Assembly: GCA_944325775.1 (NCBI GenBank)
Contig: CALVBL010000010.1
Location: 1-57,163, forward strand
Direction: 5' to 3'
DNA length: 57,163 nucleotides
Source: an uncultured Helicobacter sp.
Lineage (GTDB): Bacteria > Campylobacterota > Campylobacteria > Campylobacterales > Helicobacteraceae
The position numbers and the translations under genes were made by a program. The notes under the pieces are model-generated. The model was not told the origin of the DNA. It worked only from the letters and a program-made list of their open reading frames with translations, and searched no databases. Below are positions 26,276 through 35,065 of this stretch, piece by piece. Positions within the stretch are counted from its first letter, which is position 1. Each line of letters opens with the position of its first letter.

Positions 26276-27728
26276 AGTCTATATCCTTTTTCTTGGGTTT
26301 GATTCTGCCTGTCCCGGCGTAATCATTGATACTTGATTTCGCACCATTTACTCTATATCGTGAGGCGATATGTTCATGCCCTAGCCTATCGCCTTTACCA
26401 AAGAGCTTATGTCGCAAACTCCCCTCACTATAGGCTTCCTTATACACACCGCGTCGTTGCAATTCAGGCACAATAAACTCCACGACATCAGCGAAAGTCC
26501 CCGGGGTCGTGGCATAGGCGAGATTGAATCCATCGGCATCGGAATATGCGATAAAATCCTCCAGCATATCCGCCACTTGAGCGGGAGAGCCGATAAATTT
26601 AGGTCCTTGACAGCCTATGCCTGTAAGCTTAATCAAATCACGCAATGTCCATTCCCTGCCATCACCCGTCGTAGAATTACTCAATGCCTCTACTTGTGCG
26701 ACAATCGCATTGGATTTGATATTACTAAGTGGATCATCAAGATCATAGCGACTAAGATCCACACCTAACCACCCGGAGTTTAGCACTAAAGCCCCTTGTG
26801 TGCTTGCATAAGAGAGTAGGTCTTTGTATTTCGCCTCGGCAAGCTCCTCGGTAGAATCTGTAATGATAGTCGCAAGGCAGTAGATTTTGGCACTATATGG
26901 ATCGCGTCCAGCGGCTATGAGAGCGTCTCGCACCTGCTTTACAGCGACTTTAGCATATTCTTTGGTCGGTGGTGCGATAAATATCGCCTCGGCATGAGTG
27001 GCGGCAAACTTGCGTCCCCGCACAGAATTCCCCGCTTGGAAAAGCACAGGTGTGCGTTGGATACTTGGCTCACAGATATGGATACCGGGCACATCGAAAT
27101 ATTTGCCATGATGTCCGATGTGGTGGATCTTAGTCGGATCGGCAAAATGCCCACTTTTAGAATCTAAAATTACCGCATCATCTTCCCAACTCCCTTCTAA
27201 GAGCTTATAAATCACCTCCATATACTCATCGGCAAGCTCATATCGCTCATCGTGGGGCAACTCACTGCTACCCATATTTTTGTTCGCACTTGGCAGGTAG
27301 CCTGTTACGATATTCCAGCCCACGCGTCCTTTGGTCAGATGATCTAGCGTGCTAAGGCGTCTAGCAAAAGGGAAGGGATGCTCAAAAGGCACGCCAGCAG
27401 TTACCCCAAAGCCTAGATGTTTAGTAACACTCGCCCCGATGATGGCTAGCTGTGTGGGGTCATTGACAGGCACTTGCAGGGCAGTCTGCAACGCACCCAT
27501 ATCATTGCCTCTATAAATATCATATACGCCTATCACATCAGCGATAAATATCGCATCAAATAGTCCTTTTTCGGCGATTTGTGCGACTTCCTGCCAATAT
27601 TCTATGTCCTTATACCGCAGGGCTTTATCACCCGGATAACGCCACAGCCCGGGGCTAAGATGTGCCACGCAGTTCATCTCAAAAGCATTCAGAGAGATCT
27701 GCTTGCGCTTGCTGTTGCTTTTACTCAT
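26265..27728 (-). CDS. LLM-class flavin-dependent monooxygenase, NtaA/SnaA/DszA-like
   Basis: A 487-residue FMNH2-dependent monooxygenase of the branch that contains nitrilotriacetate monooxygenase (NtaA), DszA sulfone monooxygenase and SnaA. Landmarks: MNCVAHLSPGLWRYP near 18, FIADVIGVYD near 60, GKRVGWNIVTGYLPS-type flavin region near 133, QAGNSVRGRKFAATHAEAIF near 231. At 487 it exceeds the usual ~450 because of a basic, glycine-rich tail (GTGRIKPKKKDID). It starts the operon with AAGGAG 6 nt before ATG; the ATP-grasp gene overlaps its end. The -10 box and a 25-bp palindrome lie just upstream. Confidence 0.87.
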   Translation of the reverse strand: MSKSNSKRKQISLNAFEMNCVAHLSPGLWRYPGDKALRYKDIEYWQEVAQIAEKGLFDAIFIADVIGVYDIYRGNDMGALQTALQVPVNDPTQLAIIGASVTKHLGFGVTAGVPFEHPFPFARRLSTLDHLTKGRVGWNIVTGYLPSANKNMGSSELPHDERYELADEYMEVIYKLLEGSWEDDAVILDSKSGHFADPTKIHHIGHHGKYFDVPGIHICEPSIQRTPVLFQAGNSVRGRKFAATHAEAIFIAPPTKEYAKVAVKQVRDALIAAGRDPYSAKIYCLATIITDSTEELAEAKYKDLLSYASTQGALVLNSGWLGVDLSRYDLDDPLSNIKSNAIVAQVEALSNSTTGDGREWTLRDLIKLTGIGCQGPKFIGSPAQVADMLEDFIAYSDADGFNLAYATTPGTFADVVEFIVPELQRRGVYKEAYSEGSLRHKLFGKGDRLGHEHIASRYRVNGAKSSINDYAGTGRIKPKKKDIDYVI

Positions 27729-27767
27729 TGCTCACTCCTTGACTTAAAGAATTTCAAAAACAGGTCT

Positions 27768-27773
27768 ATTATA
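27768..27773 (-). promoter_or_regulatory. -10 box for the monooxygenase/ATP-grasp operon
   Basis: GTTATAAT on the minus strand, 40 nt upstream of the ATG at 27728. The region where a -35 would lie is occupied by the palindrome at 27784-27808. Confidence 0.6.
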
Positions 27774-27783
27774 ACGCATTTTT

Positions 27784-27808
27784 TTAAAAACACAATATGT
27801 GTTTTTAA
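27784..27808. promoter_or_regulatory. 25-bp perfect palindrome, candidate repressor operator
   Basis: Arms TTAAAAACACA (27784-27794) and TGTGTTTTTAA (27798-27808) are exact reverse complements around an ATA centre. It sits 10 bp upstream of the minus-strand -10 box and so covers the -35 region of the monooxygenase operon. It is over 100 bp from the -10 of the divergent cytochrome gene. It is not a terminator, since it precedes the gene. No regulator gene is adjacent. Confidence 0.6.
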
Positions 27809-27909
27809 TTTTTTGCATAACTGTGTAAAAATGTTACTTTTTAGATTATGCTTAAATTTATATAAAAAGAAATCACAGCCTTATCACCACCTAAAGCACA
27901 CTAAAGAGT

Positions 27910-27915
27910 TATAAT
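27910..27915 (+). promoter_or_regulatory. -10 box for the cytochrome/molybdoenzyme pair
   Basis: GTTATAAT, 54 nt before the ATG at 27969. Confidence 0.55.
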
Positions 27916-27921
27916 GACCTC

Positions 27922-27941
27922 ATAGATCCATGAAGATCTAT
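27922..27941 (+). promoter_or_regulatory. 5' leader hairpin before the cytochrome gene
   Basis: ATAGATC and GATCTAT pair over 7 bp with a 6-nt loop right at the predicted transcript start. This could stabilise the message; it is too simple for a riboswitch. Confidence 0.3.
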
Positions 27942-27968
27942 AGAATTCAAAGTTTGGGAGGGCGTGCT

Positions 27969-28544
27969 ATGAACAAAATAGCAATGATGTGTGGTGTGCT
28001 GTGTAGCATGGCGATAGCAAGTGCTGCAGAGTATGCTGCCGAGGTCAAGAATCTCTACGCAGATTCTAAAGGGTCAAAAGTCGTAGGGAAACTATTGCCG
28101 ACAACACAGGTGCAGATTCTCAAAAAAGAGGGTGGCAGGGTGTTACTAGCTGTGGAGGGCTATGCGGAGGCTGGATCAGATCTGGCAGTGTATTTTGTGC
28201 CGGGTAAGAGAATCTTAAGCGTAGGGCTTAGCAAAGATTCAGGGATCGCTCTACAAAAGATCTCTTCCACACAAGTTGATGGCAAGACATATAATAAAGT
28301 CAAGATACAGGCATGGAGTGAAGAGGGGGCTTTAAGCACGGATCTCAATGGACTTTTTACACAGGCAAAAGATATGTATGAACAAAACTGCTCTATGTGC
28401 CATGGGCTGCATTCTGTAAAGGAATACACTGCCAACCAATGGCCTAGTATGTTTAAGTCTATGGCAGGGCGCACGGCGATTGACAAGAAGGACTATCAGC
28501 TCGTGATAGAGTATCTCCAAAAAAACGCCAAAGATATGCAATAA
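27969..28544 (+). CDS. Periplasmic monoheme c-type cytochrome, partner of the molybdoenzyme
   Basis: A 191-residue secreted cytochrome. The signal peptide is MNKIAMMCGVLCSMAIASA; a single heme motif CSMCH sits near residue 142 with a following GLHSVKEYTANQWPSMFKSM that offers Met as axial ligand. The N-terminal half is a separate beta-rich domain. C. jejuni has the same pair (Cj0265c cytochrome and Cj0264c molybdoenzyme), where the cytochrome feeds electrons to the reductase. The frame is open to 27930, but ATG 27969 has GGGAGG ahead and begins the signal peptide. Confidence 0.9.
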   Translation: MNKIAMMCGVLCSMAIASAAEYAAEVKNLYADSKGSKVVGKLLPTTQVQILKKEGGRVLLAVEGYAEAGSDLAVYFVPGKRILSVGLSKDSGIALQKISSTQVDGKTYNKVKIQAWSEEGALSTDLNGLFTQAKDMYEQNCSMCHGLHSVKEYTANQWPSMFKSMAGRTAIDKKDYQLVIEYLQKNAKDMQ

Positions 28545-28562
28545 TCCAAAAAGGAGGATATT

Positions 28563-31136
28563 ATGAAAAATACAATTAAAGGCGAGATTCAAAAAGTGGA
28601 TTCTATTAATAATACTATCGACAATAACAGGAGAAGTGCCATTCGCACGATGGGGCTTTTTGCGGCGGTGCCATTTATCGGTGGTGCGTGGATTGGGTGT
28701 GGCGATAGTGCATCTAAAGATGCTGCAAAAGAAATGCCAAATGTGAGCAATTTTAGCACAGATTTGGTACTCGATGGTGATGTCTATACAGCCTCACACT
28801 GGGGTGCGCTCAAAGTCAGTGTCAAGGGTGGTAAGATTGTAAAAAGCCAAAATGCCTTTAGCGGACTGGAGGCAAACCCACTCCAAGCTGTAACCGCAGA
28901 CCTCGTCGATGGCAAATACACAAACCGAATCAAAGCACCTATGGTAAGAAAAAGCTACCTTGAAAAACAAGTAGGCAACAATGCGCTAAGAGGTACTGAT
29001 GAGTGGGTGGAAGTGAGCTATGAGCAAGCAATCAAAATCGTGAGTGATGAGATCAAGCGCGTGCGCTCTAGCAAAGGTCCCACAGCGATTTATGGTGGTT
29101 CGTATGGCTGGAAATCAAGCGGCAATATGCACAACGCGCGCACCCTGCTTCATAGATTCTTAAATCTTGGTGGTGGTTTTGTGGGCGGACTTGGGGATTA
29201 TTCTACTGGTGCGGCGCAGGTGATCATGCCTCATGTAGTCGGAACTCTAGAAGTGTATGAACAACAAACCGCATGGCCCCTAGTACTAGAACATTCTAAG
29301 GTCGTGGTGATCTGGGGTGCAAACCCTGCCGATACACTTAGAATCGCGTGGTCCTCAAACGACAATCAAGGGCTTGAATACCTCAAAAAACTCCGCGATA
29401 GTGGCAAAAAAATCATTTGTATCGATCCTGCCAAAAGCTCAACCGTGCAATACTTCGGATCCAAAGCCGAGCATATCAGTGTCGTGCCAAACACCGATGT
29501 GGCGCTTATGCTAGGTATCATACACACCATGCTTGCAAGCGGTAAATATGACCAAGACTTCATCGCAAATTACACAGAGGGATTTGAGAAATTCCAAGAG
29601 TATGTGCTAGGCAAAAGTGATAAGATCGCCAAAGACGCCAAATGGGCTTCAGAAATCTGTGGTGTGAGTGAATCTAAGATCAAAGAGCTCGCACAACTAT
29701 TCTTCGAAAACCGCACGATGATTATGGGTGGCTGGAATATGCAACGGCAACACCATGGTGAGCAAGCACACTGGATGCTCGTAGTGCTATCCTCTATGAT
29801 TGGACAAATCGGCTTACCCGGCGGGGGCTTTGGATTTAGCTATCATTATAGCAATGGCGGGGCACCTACGACAAACGCGCCTGTGGTCGGTGGTATCTCT
29901 ATTGGCAGGGCAACTTCAGGCGGTGCAGAATGGCTAAGTGATGGCTCGGCTATCTCTATCCCTGTGGCACGCGTAGCTGATATGCTCGCAAATCCGGGTA
30001 AGACCATTCAGTATAATGGCAAGACAATCAAATATCCTGAAATCGATCTTGTGTATTGGGCTGGAGGCAATCCATTTGTCCATCATCAAGACACAAACGC
30101 GCTTCTAGCAGCATGGAGGAAACCAACAACGGTGGTGGTGCATGACATGTACTGGACACCGACAGCAAAAATGGCGGATATCGTGTTTCCTATTACCACG
30201 CCCTATGAGCGCAACGATATCACGATGAGCGGGGATTATTCTAATATGAATATCAACCCTATGAAACAAGTGGTAGCGCCGTTTGAAAAAGCAAAAAGTG
30301 ATTATCAAGTGTTTTCGGATTTGGCGGAGGCTTGTGGGTTTGGCGCACAATACACAGAGGGCAAAACCGATATGGATTGGATCGAGGAATTCTACAATGC
30401 CGCCTATGAAAACGCACAAAAAGCTGGCGTGGTAATGGCTGATGGCAATGCAATGCCAGACTTTAAGACATTTTGGACTGCCAATAGGCCACTTGTGTTT
30501 GACGCGACACCAGAAGGGCTTGATTTCGTGCGATACGCGGATTTCAGAGAAGATCCAATCCTCAATCCTCTAGGCACACCAAGCGGCAAGATCGAGATCT
30601 ATTCTACAACCATCGAAAAGATGAATTACAAAGATTGCAAGGCATTCCCGCAGTGGTTTGAGCCAGCAGAGTGGAAGGGTATGAAGAACAAAAGTGCAGA
30701 GTTCGCGCTCCTAAGCCCACATCCAAGCCTACGACTACACTCACAGCTTGCTAACACAAGATTGCGCGATGAGTATGCAGTCTCTGACAGAGAGCCTATC
30801 TGGATCAACCCCGCTGATGCAGAGGCTAAGGGTATCAAAAACGGCGATATCGTGCGTGCGTTTAATAAGCGGGGACAGATTCTCGTGGGTGCCGTGGTAA
30901 GTGACATCGTGCCTCAAGGTGTGGTGAGAATCTACGAGGGTGCATGGTACGATCCAGACAATGCCGCTGAAGCCAATACACTATGTAAAAATGGTAATGC
31001 AAATGTGCTCACCATGGATATACCAACCTCTGAGCTCTCAAATGGCAATAGTGCTTGCACCGCAATGATAAATATTGAAAAATACACAGGCACCGCGCCT
31101 AAAAATACAGCATTCTTACCGCCAAAAGGCGCGTAA
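28563..31136 (+). CDS. Periplasmic molybdopterin S-/N-oxide reductase, TorA/BisC type
   Basis: A DMSO-reductase-family enzyme of 857 residues that would reduce TMAO, DMSO, biotin- or methionine-sulfoxide with electrons from the preceding cytochrome. A twin-arginine signal is present (RRSAIRTMG from residue 23, hydrophobic stretch, IGCG), so it is exported folded. The molybdenum ligand is serine, in GGLGDYSTGAAQ near residue 214, which places it with TorA/DorA/BisC and away from formate or nitrate enzymes. There is no N-terminal 4Fe-4S cysteine cluster. It follows the cytochrome by 18 nt with an AAGGAGG site. The physiological substrate is not decided by sequence. Confidence 0.92.
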   Translation: MKNTIKGEIQKVDSINNTIDNNRRSAIRTMGLFAAVPFIGGAWIGCGDSASKDAAKEMPNVSNFSTDLVLDGDVYTASHWGALKVSVKGGKIVKSQNAFSGLEANPLQAVTADLVDGKYTNRIKAPMVRKSYLEKQVGNNALRGTDEWVEVSYEQAIKIVSDEIKRVRSSKGPTAIYGGSYGWKSSGNMHNARTLLHRFLNLGGGFVGGLGDYSTGAAQVIMPHVVGTLEVYEQQTAWPLVLEHSKVVVIWGANPADTLRIAWSSNDNQGLEYLKKLRDSGKKIICIDPAKSSTVQYFGSKAEHISVVPNTDVALMLGIIHTMLASGKYDQDFIANYTEGFEKFQEYVLGKSDKIAKDAKWASEICGVSESKIKELAQLFFENRTMIMGGWNMQRQHHGEQAHWMLVVLSSMIGQIGLPGGGFGFSYHYSNGGAPTTNAPVVGGISIGRATSGGAEWLSDGSAISIPVARVADMLANPGKTIQYNGKTIKYPEIDLVYWAGGNPFVHHQDTNALLAAWRKPTTVVVHDMYWTPTAKMADIVFPITTPYERNDITMSGDYSNMNINPMKQVVAPFEKAKSDYQVFSDLAEACGFGAQYTEGKTDMDWIEEFYNAAYENAQKAGVVMADGNAMPDFKTFWTANRPLVFDATPEGLDFVRYADFREDPILNPLGTPSGKIEIYSTTIEKMNYKDCKAFPQWFEPAEWKGMKNKSAEFALLSPHPSLRLHSQLANTRLRDEYAVSDREPIWINPADAEAKGIKNGDIVRAFNKRGQILVGAVVSDIVPQGVVRIYEGAWYDPDNAAEANTLCKNGNANVLTMDIPTSELSNGNSACTAMINIEKYTGTAPKNTAFLPPKGA

Positions 31137-31180
31137 GGGCTGTCATAATTTATGCAATTTACTTAAAAAAGGAGTGCTAG

Positions 31181-31216
31181 CTCATCACTTGTAAGACGAC
31201 TTCTACAAGTGATGAG
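31181..31216 (+). terminator. Strong hairpin after the molybdoenzyme gene
   Basis: CTCATCACTTGTA and TACAAGTGATGAG pair perfectly over 13 bp around a 10-nt loop. It lies in the convergent gap with the EpsG pseudogene and is the strongest stem in that gap. No T-run follows. Confidence 0.6.
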
Positions 31217-31261
31217 ACTTAAAGATTCCAAAAATAAATAAGTATTCCAAAACTGAAAGTA

Positions 31262-32463
31262 TTACTGCATAAGAAAATAAAACCAATCCCCACTTAAACC
31301 ATATTTGTAGAATGGGGCCTGATATCCTGTGTGTGTAGTATCAATCCTAGTACTAAATAAATAAGTGTCCCGCAGTTTCCAAACAAACAATAATAAACCT
31401 ACAAGACAAAGCGAGATTATATTTTTCTTAAAAACAATAAAAAAGAAAAAGCCAAACAACATATAATATAATCCACCTATTCTGCCGGATGCATGCCCTA
31501 AAGAAAAGAGTGTACATATTACAAAGATTCCATACCATACGATAACATAAAACCATCGTCTATCAATATATTGCCTAAAATACAAAGCTCCTACTAACAA
31601 TAAACATGGAAGTACAAGATTCCTAACACCCACGGAATGTTCTACTATCTTTCGAAATTCATATTGATAAAAAGCCAATTTATGACTCAAAAAATCCGGC
31701 AAAAAAGAAATATATTGAAACAAAAAAGCAGCATACAAAGATGTAAAAGAAGCAAGGCACAGCAGAACAATAACCGCTATCCCATATTTTGGATAATCCC
31801 GCAAAAGATAAAATAGAAGATAGAAAAAAATAGCTGTCGTATGAAATAAAAATGCAATACATACAAATAAAAAAGTTTTCTTTTTTGAATCTTGGCTAAG
31901 AGCAAAAAGTAAAAAAATACTAGAAAAATTTTGCCTAATACCCTCACCACAACCCCAATAATTAAACATAAGCAACACAAAAAACAAACACAAACAAGCA
32001 AATTTAGTGTCTAGGTCCCTGATAGCATATTTTTCTACTCAAATATAGAATAAAATTCCCATCACCACTGCATGCATCATAGAAAAATATGTATGATCAA
32101 GATAACCAGTAATTGGTAATGTCACTAACCAGAAAAGTGGTGTCATAATCTCTACACCCTTTCCCCAAACAAACAACTGTTCCAAATCCCCATTGGCAAG
32201 TGCTGTGTAAGAGTTATAATAATTTACCCTATCAACAATCAACGCAGTATCCCCAAAGCTCACCGCTCCACCTATAATAATACATAGCGCGAGGATAATC
32301 CGCACAGAGCGAGGTGGATACAAGAATGATAAGAAAAACAATATCACCAACCCCGTATAAAACACTAAGGCGCACTAAAAGGCAATATAGCCCATGGAAA
32401 AAATGCAAGAAAATACTCAAAAGATACTTTTAAATTCCATCTTGAAACATCTGTGCTAACCAC
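31262..32463 (-). pseudogene. Decayed EpsG-family polysaccharide polymerase/membrane protein
   Basis: Pieces of one multi-helix membrane protein run in order. A GTG at 32463 behind a good AAGGAGGG gives 32 residues (ending FFPWAILPFSAP) and stops at TAG 32365-32367; the next frame continues VFYTGLVILFFLSFLYPPRS, so about one base is missing. That frame reads to an in-frame TGA at 32039-32041 and then continues without a frame change for another 258 codons (VEKYAIRDLDTKF, then FNYWGCGEGIRQNF). Restored length is 400 residues. The FGDTALIVDRVNYYN and GIRQNF motifs fit EpsG/Wzy-like O-antigen or exopolysaccharide polymerases. Local GC on sampled lines is 22-38%, well below the window, which suggests a transferred gene. 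Confidence 0.75.
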
Positions 32464-32486
32464 AATTCCCTCCTTATACCCACACC

Positions 32487-33590
32487 TTAAACATTAAACC
32501 TAAAATGCATCACATCGCCATCTTGCACGACATAGTCCTTACCCTCACTACGCATTGCTCCGGCTTCCTTGGCTTTTTGCTCACCACCATATTTGATAAA
32601 ATCCTCATAGCTGATTGTCTCGGCGCGGATGAAGCCTTTTTCAAAATCCTTGTGTATCACGCCAGCAGCCTGTGGGGCTTTATCACCCTTTTTGATTGTC
32701 CAAGCGCGCACTTCCTGCACCCCAGCAGTGAAATAACTAATCAGCCCAAGCTTAGCAAAGCCCACGCGAATGATCTGCGCAAGCCCACTCTCACCTGCCC
32801 CAAGCTCGCCCAAAAACTCCGCACGCTCCTCATCACTCATACCCACCATATCTTCCTCGATTTTAGCACAGAGTTTGATCACCTCACTCCCCTGCTGTGC
32901 GCCATATGCACGCACCTTTTGCACAAACTCATTATCCACTCCCAGCGCGCTTTCATCGACATTCGCACCATACACCACTTCTTTGTTGCTCAAAAACCGT
33001 AACTCCCTATCAAGCCCCGCGAACTCCTCACTATCGCGAGATTCAAAACTCTTAGCGCTCTTACCAGATTCTAAATGAGTAAGCAATGCTCTTGCAACCT
33101 CCAACGTCGCATTCACGCCTTTTTGTGCCTTACTCTCTCGCTCTAGTTTAGTGATGCGTTTTTGTAATGTCGCGATATCCGCCAAAATCAGCTCCAACTC
33201 GATGATCTCAATATCACCCAGCGGATCGATGCGGTTTTCTACATGCGTGATATCGCTATCCTCAAAACACCGCACGATGTGCAAAATCACATCAGCCTCT
33301 TTGATATTTGCCAAAAACTGATTACCCAATCCCTCACCCTTACTCGCGCCGCGCACCAGCCCAGCGATATCCACAAACTCCACTTGCGAGTGCAAGATTC
33401 TCTGGGGATTGACAATCTTAGCCAGCTCTCCTAGACGCATATCAGGCACGCTTACCACAGCTTTATTAGGCTCTATGGTACAAAATGGATAGTTCGCCGC
33501 TTGAGCATTTTGTGTCTTAGTGAGCGCATTAAAAGTCGTAGATTTCCCCACATTTGGAAGCCCGACGATACCGATAGATAGTCCCATCAT
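32487..33590 (-). CDS. ychF: Redox-regulated ATPase/GTPase YchF
   Basis: An Obg-family P-loop ATPase that binds ribosomes and influences stress responses. The 367-residue length is standard. G1 is GLPNVGKST near residue 8, G3 DIAGLVRGASKGEG near 72, the G4 variant is of the ATP-preferring type, and the TGS-like end reads DGDVMHFRFNV. Its start overlaps the pepA stop (ATGA), so they are translationally coupled. It is the last intact gene of the folD-ychF operon; the EpsG pseudogene follows. Confidence 0.97.
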   Translation of the reverse strand: MMGLSIGIVGLPNVGKSTTFNALTKTQNAQAANYPFCTIEPNKAVVSVPDMRLGELAKIVNPQRILHSQVEFVDIAGLVRGASKGEGLGNQFLANIKEADVILHIVRCFEDSDITHVENRIDPLGDIEIIELELILADIATLQKRITKLERESKAQKGVNATLEVARALLTHLESGKSAKSFESRDSEEFAGLDRELRFLSNKEVVYGANVDESALGVDNEFVQKVRAYGAQQGSEVIKLCAKIEEDMVGMSDEERAEFLGELGAGESGLAQIIRVGFAKLGLISYFTAGVQEVRAWTIKKGDKAPQAAGVIHKDFEKGFIRAETISYEDFIKYGGEQKAKEAGAMRSEGKDYVVQDGDVMHFRFNV

Positions 33591-35065
33591 CGCGCCTTTT
33601 TTGTGGATTTTGGATTTTTAGGATTCTGTGTCTTAGGACTTCTGACAGCTTTAGAATCCTTGCCAGAATCTTTTTTCACACCTCCATTAGCCTGTAGATT
33701 CTCTATAAATGCCAGCACCGCACGCACCCCCACTCCACTTGCACCGCTTGGGTTGATATCCCACTCGCGCTCCACATACGCAGGTCCAGCGATATCGATG
33801 TGCAGCCATTTATCCTTGTATTCATCACGCACAAACTCTCCCAAAAACATTCCAGCACTCACTGCCCCACCATAGCGACTTGAGCCGATATTGCAAATAT
33901 CTGCGATTTTAGATTCTAAAAGCTTTTTGATATGGCGATTAAACGGTAAGCGCGCCATCAGCTCACCGCTGTGCAATGCACAAGATTCAAACTCTTGCTT
34001 GAGATTCTCATTATAGCCCATAATTCCACTTGTGTATTCGCCAAGCCCCACGACACACGCGCCTGTAAGAGTTGCCAAATCTATGAGTACATCGGGTTTG
34101 AGATCTTGCGCATAGCTAAGACAATCACACAGCACCAGTCGCCCCTCAGCATCTGTGTTGCGCACCTCTATGCTCTTACCCTCACGCGAAAAGAGCACAT
34201 CATCAGGTTTGTATGCGTTGCCACCGATCATATTTTCTGCCGCACCAACGATCCCATGCACCTCGACATCTATGCCAAGCCCAGCAACCGCATTCAAAAT
34301 CCCTATCACCGCACACGCACCACTTTTATCCGCCTTCATCGTTACCATATAATCGCCCGGCTTAAGGCTTAGCCCACCACTATCGTATGTGAGTCCCTTG
34401 CCTACAAGCACGACACGCGCTAGGGGCTTTTTAGGCTTATAGCTCAAATGCACGAGATATGGCGGATTATTCGATGCTCTGCTTACCGCTAGATACGCAC
34501 CCATTCCCTCTTTTTGCAAATCTTTTGCCTCCAGCACCTTACATTCTAGTTCTTTTTTTTGTGCGAGTTTTTTACAATATTGTGCAAGGTAAAGCGGCGT
34601 GGCGACCTGTGGCATTGTGTTGATGAGATCTCGCACGATATGCAGACTTTTGGCTATGATTTTTGCCTTTTTTGCCTCTTGTGCGTGCGCACCTTGCATA
34701 TAGATTTTTTTGAGCGCACATTCTTTTTTGTCTGATTTATACAGCGCGCTATCTTGCGAACCCGCCAAAATCCCAAGCATCAGCGCATAGTCTAGATTCT
34801 TATTACCAAACGCTTTTATGCCGATACTCTCAAACTTTAGATTCTTAAAAAATCGCGCAATATTCGCACCTGCCTCACGCACGAAGTCAGCATTGCACTC
34901 TTGCAGGCACACAAGCAAGGTTTTCTTTTCTTGCAAAAAAAACTCTCCCTTACCATCAAAGCCAAATTCCTTAGCTTTTTGGAGATTTTTAGATTCTCCA
35001 GAATCTAGCACAAACTCTACATACGCCTCGCCTTGCTTAGAATCCACGATTTTAATCTCAATCAT
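33587..35065 (-). CDS. pepA: Leucyl aminopeptidase
   Basis: An M17 metallo-aminopeptidase that removes N-terminal residues from peptides, helping use host peptides. The metal-binding and catalytic signatures are visible: GKGLTYDSGGLSLKPGDYMVTMKAD-type region near 230 and NTDAEGRLVL near 306. The 492 residues include a C-terminal tail of about 30 residues made almost wholly of Lys, Ser, Pro and Asn, absent from the catalytic fold. It overlaps dedA by 4 nt upstream and ychF by 4 nt downstream. Confidence 0.96.
   Translation of the reverse strand: MIEIKIVDSKQGEAYVEFVLDSGESKNLQKAKEFGFDGKGEFFLQEKKTLLVCLQECNADFVREAGANIARFFKNLKFESIGIKAFGNKNLDYALMLGILAGSQDSALYKSDKKECALKKIYMQGAHAQEAKKAKIIAKSLHIVRDLINTMPQVATPLYLAQYCKKLAQKKELECKVLEAKDLQKEGMGAYLAVSRASNNPPYLVHLSYKPKKPLARVVLVGKGLTYDSGGLSLKPGDYMVTMKADKSGACAVIGILNAVAGLGIDVEVHGIVGAAENMIGGNAYKPDDVLFSREGKSIEVRNTDAEGRLVLCDCLSYAQDLKPDVLIDLATLTGACVVGLGEYTSGIMGYNENLKQEFESCALHSGELMARLPFNRHIKKLLESKIADICNIGSSRYGGAVSAGMFLGEFVRDEYKDKWLHIDIAGPAYVEREWDINPSGASGVGVRAVLAFIENLQANGGVKKDSGKDSKAVRSPKTQNPKNPKSTKKAR

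Noticed and set aside
27930..27968. Upstream in-frame ATG of the cytochrome gene
   Set aside because: It falls in the loop of the 5' leader hairpin, near the predicted transcript start, and would put 13 residues before a good signal peptide.
31202..31257. Possible mobile-element boundary at the 13-bp hairpin beside the EpsG pseudogene
   Set aside because: The inverted repeat is internal to a short gap and no matching copy was found at the other side of the AT-rich region; a terminator is simpler.
32232..32420. 62-codon frame over the EpsG 5' region, starting with TTG at 32420
   Set aside because: It is a third frame overlapping the pseudogene; the piece from GTG 32463 has the ribosome binding site and joins the EpsG motifs, so this one is a shadow.
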